Assembly (NCBI RefSeq): GCF_002846555.1
Contig: NZ_PJMS01000001.1
Coordinates: forward strand, 992,001 to 1,056,000
Length of the DNA stretch: 64,000 nt
Direction of reading: 5' to 3'
From: Aquimarina sp. MAR_2010_214
Lineage (GTDB): Bacteria; Bacteroidota; Bacteroidia; Flavobacteriales; Flavobacteriaceae
Below are positions 18,164 through 26,460 of the stretch, piece by piece (positions within the stretch are counted from its first letter, which is position 1; the number at the start of each line of letters is the position of its first letter). The translations under genes and the position numbers were made by a program. The notes beneath the pieces were generated by a model. It was not told where the DNA came from, ran no database searches, and saw nothing but the letters and a program-made list of their open reading frames with translations.

Positions 18164-20011
18164 TTATTCTGTTTGAATTTTGATAATCACCCTTGTTCCT
18201 ATAGACGCACCATAGGTATCTATTTTGTCTATAATTTCTATATTTTTTTCTTCAGATTTATGAAATCTTTGTAATCTTTTTTCAGTTAATTCTAAACCTC
18301 TGGATTTTGTGGTTTTTTTAAGAGATGAATTTATGTTTTTAGCAGCACTTCTTCCTATACCATTATCATCTACTTCACAAATAATATATTTTTTTTCTTT
18401 TCTGAAACAAATATTTAGTTTTTTGCTGCCTCCATTTTTATTCAATAAACCATACAGGATTGCATTTTCGACAAAGGGTTGAATGATTAACATTGGTACT
18501 TCTTCGGCATCTGTGTTTAGAACATCATCTACATGAATAGTATACTCAAAAGAAGTATCAAAACGTAAAGTTTCTAATTCTAGATATTGGTGTAGTAAAT
18601 TGATTTCATCAGATAATAGAATATTTGTTTCTATAGAATTTTCCAAAAGATTTCGCATCAGAAGACTAAACTTTTTAAGATATTTTAAGGCAGCTTCTTT
18701 TTTTTCGAATACTATTAAATGTTGAATTGACCCTAAAGAATTAAAAATAAAATGTGGGTTTATTTGAGCTCTTAGGGCTTTACAATTATTAATAAATGAT
18801 TCTTTTTCGAAGAGGAGTTTCTCTTTGTGTTCTTGATGTATTTTATACGCCAAACCTAATGCAAAAATTATGATTTCAAGAGTAGCTCCTGCCATCATGT
18901 AAATGCTTGTCTTGAAAAAAAAGAAACCCAGAGTACCTATCATAAATAGAAATGATCCAGCAACTATAAAATAGGCTAAACGATTTTTGGCAGTTAAAAG
19001 TAAATAAATCATTCCGCCAATACCAAAGAGAGTCATTACAAAACGCTGAATATTCATGATATAAATAGCTCCTGTAAAATAGTTAAAATACAAAAAGAGA
19101 CTATCTAGAATTATGATGGTGATAAGTGTGTAAATGATCCATTTTATGATACGATTGAGCGTAGGATAATCTTTTTTTGTAGCTAGATAAAACGAAACAA
19201 AATAAACATAACATAAATTAATTAGTACTTGTGCAATCTGAAAAAACCAATAAGTGATAATGCTATAGTTATCAAAAATGATATTGTTTGCTATAAGCAA
19301 AGTACCATTTAGGTAGATAAATAAGCAGAAAATGTATAAAGAGTAAAATAAGAATTCAATATTCCTTGAAGTTATAAAGAAAGCAAGAGTAAGAATGAAC
19401 ATAACCAGACAGACTCCTGAAAAAACATATTTACGTATTGGAATTTTAATGTTTTTTTGAGAGTAATAATTTTGTGCAGACTGGTTTATGGTTTGTGAAG
19501 CATAGTGAAATTTCCAATTAGTAACACGATCTGAATATCTTAAACGTCTTATTTTTAAATATATAAATCGATTTTTGATAAGAGACCTTTGTTCAAAAGG
19601 TATTTTGGCAATATAGAATATAGAATTCATTTTTTCTGAACCGTCAAATAAACCAAATTTCTTTTCTACCAGTGTATTGTTCTCGATACAAAACATAGAT
19701 GCATGTCCATAATTACAAGATTTTAAAAACCAGAGGCTATCGGTTTCTAATACTTTTAACTCTTTGGTGAGATCGATTTTTATCCAATAAATATCTTTAG
19801 GGCTGGTTTTTTTAGTAAAATATTTGGATGATCGAAAAAGGGTGTCAGATTTTATAATATCGTGTATCGATATGGTATCATTAGTAGTTTTATATACTTC
19901 AAAAGGAATTTGGATTGTGCTTTTATCTAAGTTGTTTTGAGCACTAAGACTACAATAATATACGCTTGATACAATAAGAACAGAAATTACATATAGTAAA
20001 TTTTTTGGCAT
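18164..20011 (-). CDS. 7TM-DISM sensor histidine kinase (LytS/His_kinase type), 615 aa
   Basis: Inner-membrane sensor. Signal-like helix at residues 5-25 (LLYVISVLIVSSVYYCSLSAQ), then an extracytoplasmic beta-sandwich sensor (about 30-180, DISMED2-like: KDIYWIKIDLT, FLKSCNYGHASMF, YLKIRRLRYSDR). About seven membrane helices span roughly 195-385. The cytoplasmic kinase begins with a coiled section (HQEHKEKLLFEKESF) and then the H-box RAQINPHFIFNSLGSIQHLI, followed by QPFVENAILYGL (N-box) and DDNGIGRSAAKN (G-box). The ligand is not known; DISM sensors are often thought to read carbohydrates or other outside signals. Operon with the downstream LytTR regulator. Confidence 0.93.
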   Translation of the reverse strand: MPKNLLYVISVLIVSSVYYCSLSAQNNLDKSTIQIPFEVYKTTNDTISIHDIIKSDTLFRSSKYFTKKTSPKDIYWIKIDLTKELKVLETDSLWFLKSCNYGHASMFCIENNTLVEKKFGLFDGSEKMNSIFYIAKIPFEQRSLIKNRFIYLKIRRLRYSDRVTNWKFHYASQTINQSAQNYYSQKNIKIPIRKYVFSGVCLVMFILTLAFFITSRNIEFLFYSLYIFCLFIYLNGTLLIANNIIFDNYSIITYWFFQIAQVLINLCYVYFVSFYLATKKDYPTLNRIIKWIIYTLITIIILDSLFLYFNYFTGAIYIMNIQRFVMTLFGIGGMIYLLLTAKNRLAYFIVAGSFLFMIGTLGFFFFKTSIYMMAGATLEIIIFALGLAYKIHQEHKEKLLFEKESFINNCKALRAQINPHFIFNSLGSIQHLIVFEKKEAALKYLKKFSLLMRNLLENSIETNILLSDEINLLHQYLELETLRFDTSFEYTIHVDDVLNTDAEEVPMLIIQPFVENAILYGLLNKNGGSKKLNICFRKEKKYIICEVDDNGIGRSAAKNINSSLKKTTKSRGLELTEKRLQRFHKSEEKNIEIIDKIDTYGASIGTRVIIKIQTE

Positions 20012-20370
20012 GCGTCCTTTTGCTATTTTTTGTTGAGAATGAGTTTATAATATAACGTTTATAGAAGACAAGACCCCAGCCCTTCATATGGATCTTGTTC
20101 GAAATATTTTCCGTTTTTAGATTAGCACTTATTCTGTAATGGTAAAATAGAATGTTACTGCCTATGTTGGTTTATTATTCTTTAAGTCATACGCTGATCT
20201 GTTTTTTGATCATAGAATATGTTTTTTAAGAAAAAAATAAATCAATTGATTTTGAAACGCTGTAATAAAACAACCCCTACCCATGAAGAAATTGGGTAAG
20301 GGTTGTTTATCGTTTATTGTTTAGTCAAAAATTTCTTTAAATACTCATGTTTGACTACGACATATTGAAG
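20012..20370. other. Intergenic region: kinase promoter side and collagen-like gene terminator
   Basis: 359 nt between two minus-strand genes. It holds a terminator hairpin at 20267-20308 and presumably the promoter of the kinase/regulator operon close to 20011; no clear TAnnTTTG was found there. No gene seen. Confidence 0.4.
20267..20308 (-). terminator. Terminator of the collagen-like lipoprotein gene
   Basis: AACAACCC.TACCCA pairs with TGGGTA.GGGTTGTT around a short AT loop, with a T-run on the minus-strand downstream side; about 60 nt past the stop at 20371. Confidence 0.75.
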
Positions 20371-20835
20371 TTAATCTGTTAGGTTATAAAATGACTGTAC
20401 TTCTAGATAGTTCTCAAAATCAATACCGCTGGCATCATTGCCTTCTACCAACACAAACCGAAGCCTAAGATTAGATTGAGTAAAAGTAGCACGTAATGTA
20501 GCTTTTCCAACCTCAATCTTGTCAATTTCCAGAATGATATCCTGACCTAGACTAAGTGGTAAAGTTTCCCAATAGGTATTACCTGTTACTGTAACATAGG
20601 CATAAACAATACCGGTGTCAAATATTTCCTGAGTTAATTCGGGAATGTCAAAAACATTATCTCCGTTAGATATCGTTTGGTTTTCGAATAAAACAGAGAC
20701 TACATTAGCGTTTCCATCTTGTCCATCAGTTCCTGCAGGCCCCTGTGGTCCTATTTGACCATCGACCCCATCTTCTGCAGAGCAAGAGCCTAAAAATAAG
20801 ATTAGTACCAAAATACCATACTTAAAGTTTTTCAT
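20371..20835 (-). CDS. Lipoprotein with short collagen-like segment, 154 aa
   Basis: The start is placed at MKNFKYGILVLILFLGSCSA (lipobox Cys18); an ATG four codons upstream (20847) is equally open. Immediately after the lipidation site comes a Gly-X-Y run (DGVDGQIGPQGPAGTDGQDG), about seven triplets and therefore too short for a long triple helix; it is a common N-terminal decoration of Bacteroidota lipoproteins. The rest (about 110 aa) is a beta-rich domain with 'NVVSVLFENQTISNGDNVFDIPELTQ', 'VYAYVTVTGNTYWETLPL' and 'ATFTQSNLRLRFVLVEG', typical of these collagen-headed lipoproteins. Function unknown. Confidence 0.8.
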   Translation of the reverse strand: MKNFKYGILVLILFLGSCSAEDGVDGQIGPQGPAGTDGQDGNANVVSVLFENQTISNGDNVFDIPELTQEIFDTGIVYAYVTVTGNTYWETLPLSLGQDIILEIDKIEVGKATLRATFTQSNLRLRFVLVEGNDASGIDFENYLEVQSFYNLTD

Positions 20836-21122
20836 TATTGTTTCCATACTTTTTATGTTATTAATTATTAATTGTGTGAATATTCGATCGTTTATTTATG
20901 AAGTGTTTTAATAATAGACCTCACCTACAATTACAGCCATGTACTATAAAGGTGCTGTGAGCTCAAAAAGTCATTAAGAGGTTAACTATATTTTTATAAA
21001 GAATTATTTCCTGAGTTCGTATTGCCTTAAACCCATGTTTTAAAAATGCAGTCAGTTCTGTAGTCTATTTCATTTTGTAGAATAGAACAAAAAAGGGAGT
21101 TGTAATTGAACCTAATATTTAT
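20836..21122. other. Intergenic stretch without a recognised gene
   Basis: AT-rich sequence upstream of the collagen-like lipoprotein (minus strand) and downstream of the 39-aa membrane ORF. I see no open frame or clear hairpin; it should carry the lipoprotein promoter. Confidence 0.35.
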
Positions 21123-21242
21123 CTAGCTAGGTTCTGCTTTGAGGATTGATTTTTCTATTAGACTGATCTTTTCCTTTATAATTATAAAAATTAAGGAAAA
21201 TGCTATTAATAAATACGCTAGAAATTTGATTGTTGTTTTCAT
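21123..21242 (-). CDS. Putative 39-aa single-helix membrane peptide
   Basis: Minus-strand ORF from the ATG at 21240-21242 to TAG at 21123-21125. It begins MKTTIKFLAYLLIAFSLIFI, continues with a few more Ile, and then has a charged tail (KEKISLIEKSILKAEPS). One hydrophobic helix of about 19 residues with positive residues before it fits a small inner-membrane protein. It lies alone in a 490-nt gap between two same-strand genes. There is no homology evidence; it may be a chance ORF, but the topology is coherent. Confidence 0.45.
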   Translation of the reverse strand: MKTTIKFLAYLLIAFSLIFIIIKEKISLIEKSILKAEPS

Positions 21243-21327
21243 GATATGTGATTTTTTATCATTTACAACCTTATATCAATAGCTTTGAATTTTTGTTACC
21301 CTTTGAATGGTGTTTTTTACTATTTTT

Positions 21328-22056
21328 TTAGTTTCTACCATTCTCATGGGTATATAGTTGGTATACTGGATCGCTTTGCCAAAACTCTTTGGTGTTAATA
21401 TCCATTATGGTAAGTGAACCTTTAAATGCAGCTCCTGTATCCATATTCCACACACAAGTAGCCTGTGTTGGGATAGTCTTATTGATTCGTGTAACGGGAG
21501 TATGGCCAATATAGATCTCATCAAAAAGTAGTAATCGTTTTGGGTATTTTAGATCTGTTTTTTTTAGATTGGGATCTGTTGCCAATGCAGTTTCCCATAA
21601 AGTCCTGTCCCAATAGAATAATTTGCTAAAATATTCTCGATGAGGGCCATGAAGATTAGTAAATCCGGCATGAAGAAACAACCGATTATGATCATCTATG
21701 TGATAATTATTGAGGCTTTCATAAAAGTGGAGATGCGTATTGATTTCCTTTTGTGATAATTTGGCATATGAATCCATAGTTGCTTGACCGCCATGTTGAA
21801 TCCATTCGGGATTGTGAGTGTGTTGTGTAAGCCAGGTATAACAAAGATCGTCATGATTCCCTCTAATAAAAATACAATTATGTGATGTTTTGAGTTCGAT
21901 AAGGAACGAAACTAGCTGGGCACTATGACTCCAACCATCCACATAATCCCCTAAGAATATAAGAGTGTCTTTTTGAGTTGTCTTTGCTTTTTTTAATACT
22001 TGTTTTAATGCAGTTAGTGCACCGTGAATATCTCCAATTACTAAAGTTCTTCCCAT
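21328..22056 (-). CDS. Serine/threonine-type metallophosphatase (PPP/ApaH-like), 242 aa
   Basis: Calcineurin-like metallophosphoesterase of the PrpA/ApaH group. Metal-binding blocks are all present: GDIHGALTAL (GDxHG, residues 7-11), LGDYVDGWSHSAQL (GDxxDxG) and FIRGNHDDLCYT (GNHE-type with Asp), plus a later LFLHAGF and YIGHTPV (metal-binding His). Length matches the family. It would hydrolyse phosphoprotein or Ap4A-type substrates in the cytosol; the motifs do not decide which. It ends the run of minus-strand genes from 23.2 kb; a 22-nt gap separates it from the AlbA_2 gene upstream, so an operon is likely. Confidence 0.9.
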   Translation of the reverse strand: MGRTLVIGDIHGALTALKQVLKKAKTTQKDTLIFLGDYVDGWSHSAQLVSFLIELKTSHNCIFIRGNHDDLCYTWLTQHTHNPEWIQHGGQATMDSYAKLSQKEINTHLHFYESLNNYHIDDHNRLFLHAGFTNLHGPHREYFSKLFYWDRTLWETALATDPNLKKTDLKYPKRLLLFDEIYIGHTPVTRINKTIPTQATCVWNMDTGAAFKGSLTIMDINTKEFWQSDPVYQLYTHENGRN

Positions 22057-22078
22057 GATTGGTTAAGCGTTGTTATTT

Positions 22079-23215
22079 TTAACTATATCTAACTTTTCTC
22101 AAGATTCGAATACTTTCTTTGCAGAGTGAATATATGGTATCACTATAGGCTTTTAAGTATGGTTTTGCCTCTTCTAATTTTTCTTTAGCATCGCTAAGGT
22201 CATTAAAATAACAGATCAAATAGGTGGCAGGAAGATTTACGATATCTTTTTCTTCGTTTTTTGATAAAGGAATTCTATTTTTTAGTTTTTCGATTAATGC
22301 ATTGTTGCTATTGTACAAATGATGTAATGTTTTACGATCAAACTGGGGCGGTTCAAAGAGAAGTTTACTTTCAATATCATAACTGGCGTTATCCTTAAAA
22401 GTGATCACGACCTCTTCTAAAGGGTAATAGCTAAAAGTATCCTGTAAACCTAATTGCACATATTCTATAATCTTAAATTGATCATCTGTTAATGATATAC
22501 TTACTTCATCCAATTCTGAGTAAAATAGTTTTACATGTTCATTGATTAATTCAATATCTACTCGAGAGTAATATATTTCTCCATTTTGTCGTTTTTCTTT
22601 TGCAGCCCAACAAACCACAAAGTATTCTTTAAAAACTTTATATGCAGGGCTATAATCTGTTCTTGAATTCATAAAATCAAAAACTCCATCAAGAGTAAGT
22701 TCAATATTGTTCTGGGCATGGCTTTCGATAGCGGTTACAATTTCTGAATTGACATCTTTGATCTCGATATCAAAAACTTTAGGCATACTAATACTACCAT
22801 CTCTAAAAAATACACTACCACCATAATATTTCCATATGTTTTTGCGAAGAGAACAGAGTTTTCCTCCTTTAGGCCGAATTGTTACTAGACCAACGACCTT
22901 ATCCGATGATAGATGTGGAAAAGGAATGTTTTCATAAGAGACAATAGGAGGGTTGTCTAAATATGCATTCACTAAGTTTTGGATTTTACTATCGTCAAAA
23001 AAGTCAACACCAAGAATTTGATTATCTTCATCCTCTACACCTATTACGATATAGGAGTTGTTTTTTGGATTAGAATTTGCGAGTGCACAAATATGCTTTA
23101 AGAATTTTGCTTTACCCTCTTTCTCTCCAATATTAAGCTTGCGCTTCTTGTCATAAAAACTATTTTCGTCATTATGTGCAAGTAGGTTCTTTATAAGGAG
23201 GCGTTTGTTGATCAT
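22079..23215 (-). CDS. AlbA_2 (Schlafen-like) domain protein, 378 aa
   Basis: The start MINKRLLIKNLLAHNDENSF (23215) is preferred over an ATG six codons upstream. The AlbA_2/Schlafen-AlbA_2 domain covers about residues 15-150: 'KEGKAKFLKHICALANSNPKNNSYIVIGVED', 'ILGVDFFDDSKIQNLVNAYLDNPP', 'VGLVTIRPKGGKLCSLRKNIW' and 'FFRDGSISMPK', the usual pattern of this nucleic-acid-binding or NTP-handling domain. The remaining about 220 residues are helix-rich and unassigned; no HTH or GHKL ATPase follows, unlike many AlbA_2 transcription regulators. Likely cytosolic; substrate unknown. It is 22 nt upstream of the phosphatase gene on the same strand. Confidence 0.8.
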   Translation of the reverse strand: MINKRLLIKNLLAHNDENSFYDKKRKLNIGEKEGKAKFLKHICALANSNPKNNSYIVIGVEDEDNQILGVDFFDDSKIQNLVNAYLDNPPIVSYENIPFPHLSSDKVVGLVTIRPKGGKLCSLRKNIWKYYGGSVFFRDGSISMPKVFDIEIKDVNSEIVTAIESHAQNNIELTLDGVFDFMNSRTDYSPAYKVFKEYFVVCWAAKEKRQNGEIYYSRVDIELINEHVKLFYSELDEVSISLTDDQFKIIEYVQLGLQDTFSYYPLEEVVITFKDNASYDIESKLLFEPPQFDRKTLHHLYNSNNALIEKLKNRIPLSKNEEKDIVNLPATYLICYFNDLSDAKEKLEEAKPYLKAYSDTIYSLCKESIRILRKVRYS

Positions 23216-23300
23216 TCCTTTTACAAATAGCAATTGAAACTTTTCCCAATATAAACTTAGCTATTTTTATTGGGGCAGCAATGCAATGAGAATAAAGAAA

Positions 23301-24056
23301 TTATAAACTTTTGTTAACTATTGTGCTACTGGCTTGTGCAGTAGGAAATACAATAAGGTCTGCAATATTAACGTGATATGGTCGTGTGACTACAAAAGCT
23401 ATAATATCAGCAATATCTTCTGGAGTTAATGGATCAAAACCTTTATATACGGTGTCTGCTTTTTGATCATCGCCTTTAAATCTAACATTACTAAACTCGG
23501 TTTCTACTAGTCCTGGGTGAATGGCACCTACTCTAATACCGTATGGATTAAGATCCATACGCATCCCTTTATTAATTGCATCTACAGCATGTTTACTTGC
23601 ACAATAGATGTTCCCGTTTGGATAGACTTCTTTTCCTGCAATTGAACCAATATTGATAATATGACCCGATTGTTGTGCAATCATTTTGGGTATAACTGCT
23701 TTAGAAACATATAACAATCCTTTAACATTAATATCTATCATAGCATCCCAATCATCAAGATTTCCGGTTTGAATAGGGTCAAGTCCATGCGCATTTCCTG
23801 CATTATTGATTAGAATATCAATTGTATTGAACTCAGGTGGAATACTATCAATAGCAGAAAAAACTTTGTCTTTATCTCTAACATCAAAACAAAGTGTGTG
23901 TACTTGTACTTTTTTATTTAGTTCATTCTGTAGTGAGTCTAATCGATCTTGCCTTCTACCACAAAGAATAAGATTTATATTATGTTTGGCCAATTCTATT
24001 GCAGTAAATTTTCCGATTCCGCTGGTGGCCCCTGTGATTAGTGCTGTCTTTGTCAT
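23301..24056 (-). CDS. Short-chain dehydrogenase (YdfG-like SDR), 251 aa
   Basis: Classical SDR of the NADP-dependent 3-hydroxy-acid / L-allo-threonine dehydrogenase type. Seen: TGATSGIGKFT (TGxxxGxG, residues 8-14), the NADP-favouring CGRRQDRLD after beta-2, NNAGNAHG, catalytic Ser in INIGSIAGKEVYPNG and YCASKHAV (YxxxK), then HPGLVETEFS. YdfG-family enzymes oxidise the beta-hydroxyl of serine, threonine or 3-hydroxy acids; the assignment to that subgroup rests on the PNGNIYCASKHAVDA and HPGLVETEFSNVRFKGD patterns. Single gene, same strand as its neighbours. Confidence 0.9.
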   Translation of the reverse strand: MTKTALITGATSGIGKFTAIELAKHNINLILCGRRQDRLDSLQNELNKKVQVHTLCFDVRDKDKVFSAIDSIPPEFNTIDILINNAGNAHGLDPIQTGNLDDWDAMIDINVKGLLYVSKAVIPKMIAQQSGHIINIGSIAGKEVYPNGNIYCASKHAVDAINKGMRMDLNPYGIRVGAIHPGLVETEFSNVRFKGDDQKADTVYKGFDPLTPEDIADIIAFVVTRPYHVNIADLIVFPTAQASSTIVNKSL

Positions 24057-24080
24057 ATTAGGATTATATAGTTTGTATAG

Positions 24081-24236
24081 TCAATGCTTTTTTTTGAATT
24101 TCTTGATTAAAATAAAAGCCAATCCAATAACTCCATAAATAAATACAGATTCATAGTTTTGATTTCCAAATGCTCCAAATGCCGCTAAAAAGAAAAACCC
24201 GGCAATTATATAAGAGAAAAATGATAGTCCTTTCAT
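24081..24236 (-). CDS. Small two-helix membrane protein, 51 aa
   Basis: The ATG at 24236 gives MKGLSFFSYIIAGFFFLAAF followed by a short polar loop (GNQNYES) and a second hydrophobic segment (VFIYGVIGLAFILI) ending KKFKKKH. The frame stays open upstream to 24392, but that extension lacks coding character and the internal start gives a neat two-helix protein with a basic cytoplasmic tail. Family not recognised; such proteins are common next to housekeeping genes in Flavobacteriaceae. It is 24 nt upstream of the SDR gene. Confidence 0.65.
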   Translation of the reverse strand: MKGLSFFSYIIAGFFFLAAFGAFGNQNYESVFIYGVIGLAFILIKKFKKKH

Positions 24237-24488
24237 TTCTATTATTCTAAAAAAATGCAACACCTTTACATTAGATACGTCTTTTGATAAGATCATCGTA
24301 AAAACGATGAAAATCTTTATGTCCAATTTTTTGTAAAAGTGGTTTAAATATACTGTAAAATTTGTGCCAAAAACAGGTTTTGCAGTGCACATTTAACCAA
24401 GAATTAACAAGAGTATGAAAATTAATTCGACAATTTGCAATGTTGGATTATGAGTGTTAAATTCACGCCTTAAAAAAAAATAAAATAG

Positions 24489-25490
24489 ATGGAAGAGAAT
24501 AATGCTATTGATATTGCTTCAATCAATCAGAAAATAGAGAAAGAATCTGCATTTGTAGATTTACTGGCTCTAGAAATAAACAAAGTGATTGTAGGCCAGA
24601 AACATATGGTCGAACGATTACTCATTGGGTTATTGGGTCAAGGTCATATTTTGCTTGAAGGAGTTCCTGGTTTGGCAAAAACATTAGCAATTAATACATT
24701 GTCTAAAGCCGTTCATGGTAGTTTTAGTCGTATTCAATTTACACCAGATTTATTACCAGCCGATGTAGTGGGAACTCTTATTTTTAATATGAAAGAGAAT
24801 GATTTTTCGATTAAGAAAGGACCAATTTTTGCCAATTTTGTTCTAGCGGATGAGATTAACCGTGCTCCGGCAAAAGTGCAAAGTGCTTTACTAGAAGCTA
24901 TGCAGGAGAAACAGGTAACCATTGGTGATGAGACTTTTATATTAGACAAACCATTTTTGGTAATGGCAACGCAGAACCCGGTTGAGCAAGAAGGAACATA
25001 TCCCTTACCAGAAGCTCAGGTTGACCGTTTTATGCTAAAAACAGTAATTGATTATCCAAAATTAGATGAAGAACAACTAATTGTTCGTGCTAATCTCAAA
25101 GGATCTTTCGAGCAGGTAAACCCTGTTGTTTCGGTAGAGCAGATTATTAATGCTCAGAAAGCGGTTAGAGAAGTATATATGGATGAAAAGATCGAAAAAT
25201 ATATCCTTGATATCATTTTTGCTACTCGTTATCCAGAAAAATATGGTTTAGAAGAACTTAAACCTTTAATCAATTTTGGAGCATCGCCTCGTGGAAGTAT
25301 CAATTTGGCTACTGCAGCAAAATGTTATGCCTTTATTAAACGAAGAGGATATGTGATTCCAGAAGATGTTCGAGCAGTAATTCTTGATGTACTTCGCCAT
25401 CGTATAGGGATTACCTATGAGGCCGAAGCAGAGAATGTAACTTCAGAGGACATCATCAATAAGATTGTAAACGAAATTGAAGTACCATAG
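24489..25490 (+). CDS. MoxR-family AAA+ ATPase of the Bat locus, 333 aa
   Basis: Cytosolic AAA+ ATPase that acts as a chaperone for vWA-domain partners. Walker A GVPGLAKT (about residues 59-66), Walker B VLADEINRAP (about 118-127), sensor motif MATQNPVEQEGTYPLPEAQVDRF and C-terminal lid DVLRHRIGITYEAEA. The sequence and length match MRP/BatA-linked MoxR proteins. First gene of an eight-gene plus-strand series with DUF58, a BatD-like gene and batA-E, the usual order in Bacteroidota. The Bat set was named for aerotolerance in Bacteroides; exact function remains unsettled. Confidence 0.95.
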   Translation: MEENNAIDIASINQKIEKESAFVDLLALEINKVIVGQKHMVERLLIGLLGQGHILLEGVPGLAKTLAINTLSKAVHGSFSRIQFTPDLLPADVVGTLIFNMKENDFSIKKGPIFANFVLADEINRAPAKVQSALLEAMQEKQVTIGDETFILDKPFLVMATQNPVEQEGTYPLPEAQVDRFMLKTVIDYPKLDEEQLIVRANLKGSFEQVNPVVSVEQIINAQKAVREVYMDEKIEKYILDIIFATRYPEKYGLEELKPLINFGASPRGSINLATAAKCYAFIKRRGYVIPEDVRAVILDVLRHRIGITYEAEAENVTSEDIINKIVNEIEVP

Positions 25491-25580
25491 AGATTTTAGA
25501 TTTTAGAATTACGATTTTGGATTTCTAATATGAGAATCCTAAATCGTCAATCGCTGAATCATCAATCATCAATCATAATA
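25491..25580 (+). repeat. Low-complexity spacer with hairpin and 'AATCATC' direct repeats
   Basis: The gap between moxR and the DUF58 gene holds 'GATTTTAGATTTTAGAATTACG'-style repeats in its first part, an imperfect inverted repeat (ACGATTTTGGATTTCT against TGAGAATCCTAAATCGT, about 25511-25549) and tandem ATCATCA copies near 25557-25577. Such AATTACGATTT-type spacers are scattered in flavobacterial genomes. An ATG at 25560 region is not used; the frame-compatible start upstream (25530) would translate the repeats. Confidence 0.5.
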
Positions 25581-26447
25581 ATGGATACTAAAGAGTTACT
25601 AAAAAAAGTTCGAAAAATTGAAATCAAGACACGTCGCTTAAGCGACCACATTTTTGGAGGAGAGTATCACTCTACCTTTAAAGGACGTGGTATGACGTTT
25701 AGCGAAGTGAGACAATATCAATTTGGTGATGATGTACGTAATATTGATTGGAATGTAACAGCTCGGTATAATGAACCTTATATAAAGGTATTTGAAGAAG
25801 AGCGAGAACTTACTATGATGCTGATGGTAGATGTTTCGGGATCACAACTTTTTGGTACTCAAGAACAATTTAAAAAAGGGATCATTACTGAAATTGCAGC
25901 AACTTTAGCATTTTCGGCAACCCAAAATAATGATAAGATCGGATTGATTTTATTTACCGATGAAATAGAGTTATATATTCCGCCTAAAAAAGGAAGATCC
26001 CATGTGCTAAGAATTATACGAGAATTATTAGAGTTCAACCCTAAAAGTAAGAAAACTAATATTACAGAAGCATTGAAGTTTTTATCCAATGTGATGAAAA
26101 AGAAAGCTATAGTCTTTATACTTTCTGATTTTATTACAGATGATTATCAACATACATTAAAAATTGTAGGAGGAAAACACGATGTTACCGGGATAAGAGT
26201 GTATGATAGAAGAGAAGAAGAAATTCCTAATCTGGGAATGGTGCAAATGGAAGATGAGGAGACGGGAGAACTTTTGCTGGTGAATACAGGTTCAAAAAAA
26301 ACACGCACTAATTACAGTAAATATTATCATGAAAGAGTAGAGTACTTTAAAGATAGTTTTACTCGAAGTGGAGCGGGTTCTTTAAGTAGTAGAATTGATG
26401 AGAGCTATGTGAAGAAATTATTAGGCTATTTTAAAAGAAGAGGATAA
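25581..26447 (+). CDS. DUF58-domain vWA-like protein of the Bat locus, 288 aa
   Basis: The start is set at MDTKELLKKVRKIEIKTRRL (25581); an upstream in-frame ATG at 25530 would translate a repetitive spacer. DUF58 core: 'GEYHSTFKGRGMTFSEVRQYQFGDDVRNIDWNVTAR' (residues about 27-62), then a von Willebrand A-like fold with MLMVDVSGSQLFG (MIDAS-type DxSGS), 'AATLAFSATQNNDKIGLILFTD' and 'AIVFILSDFI'. No signal peptide or membrane helix, so it is cytosolic, a probable client of the upstream MoxR ATPase. 13 nt separate it from the next gene, so co-transcription is expected. Confidence 0.93.
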   Translation: MDTKELLKKVRKIEIKTRRLSDHIFGGEYHSTFKGRGMTFSEVRQYQFGDDVRNIDWNVTARYNEPYIKVFEEERELTMMLMVDVSGSQLFGTQEQFKKGIITEIAATLAFSATQNNDKIGLILFTDEIELYIPPKKGRSHVLRIIRELLEFNPKSKKTNITEALKFLSNVMKKKAIVFILSDFITDDYQHTLKIVGGKHDVTGIRVYDRREEEIPNLGMVQMEDEETGELLLVNTGSKKTRTNYSKYYHERVEYFKDSFTRSGAGSLSSRIDESYVKKLLGYFKRRG

Positions 26448-26460
26448 GGAAGATTTAAGA

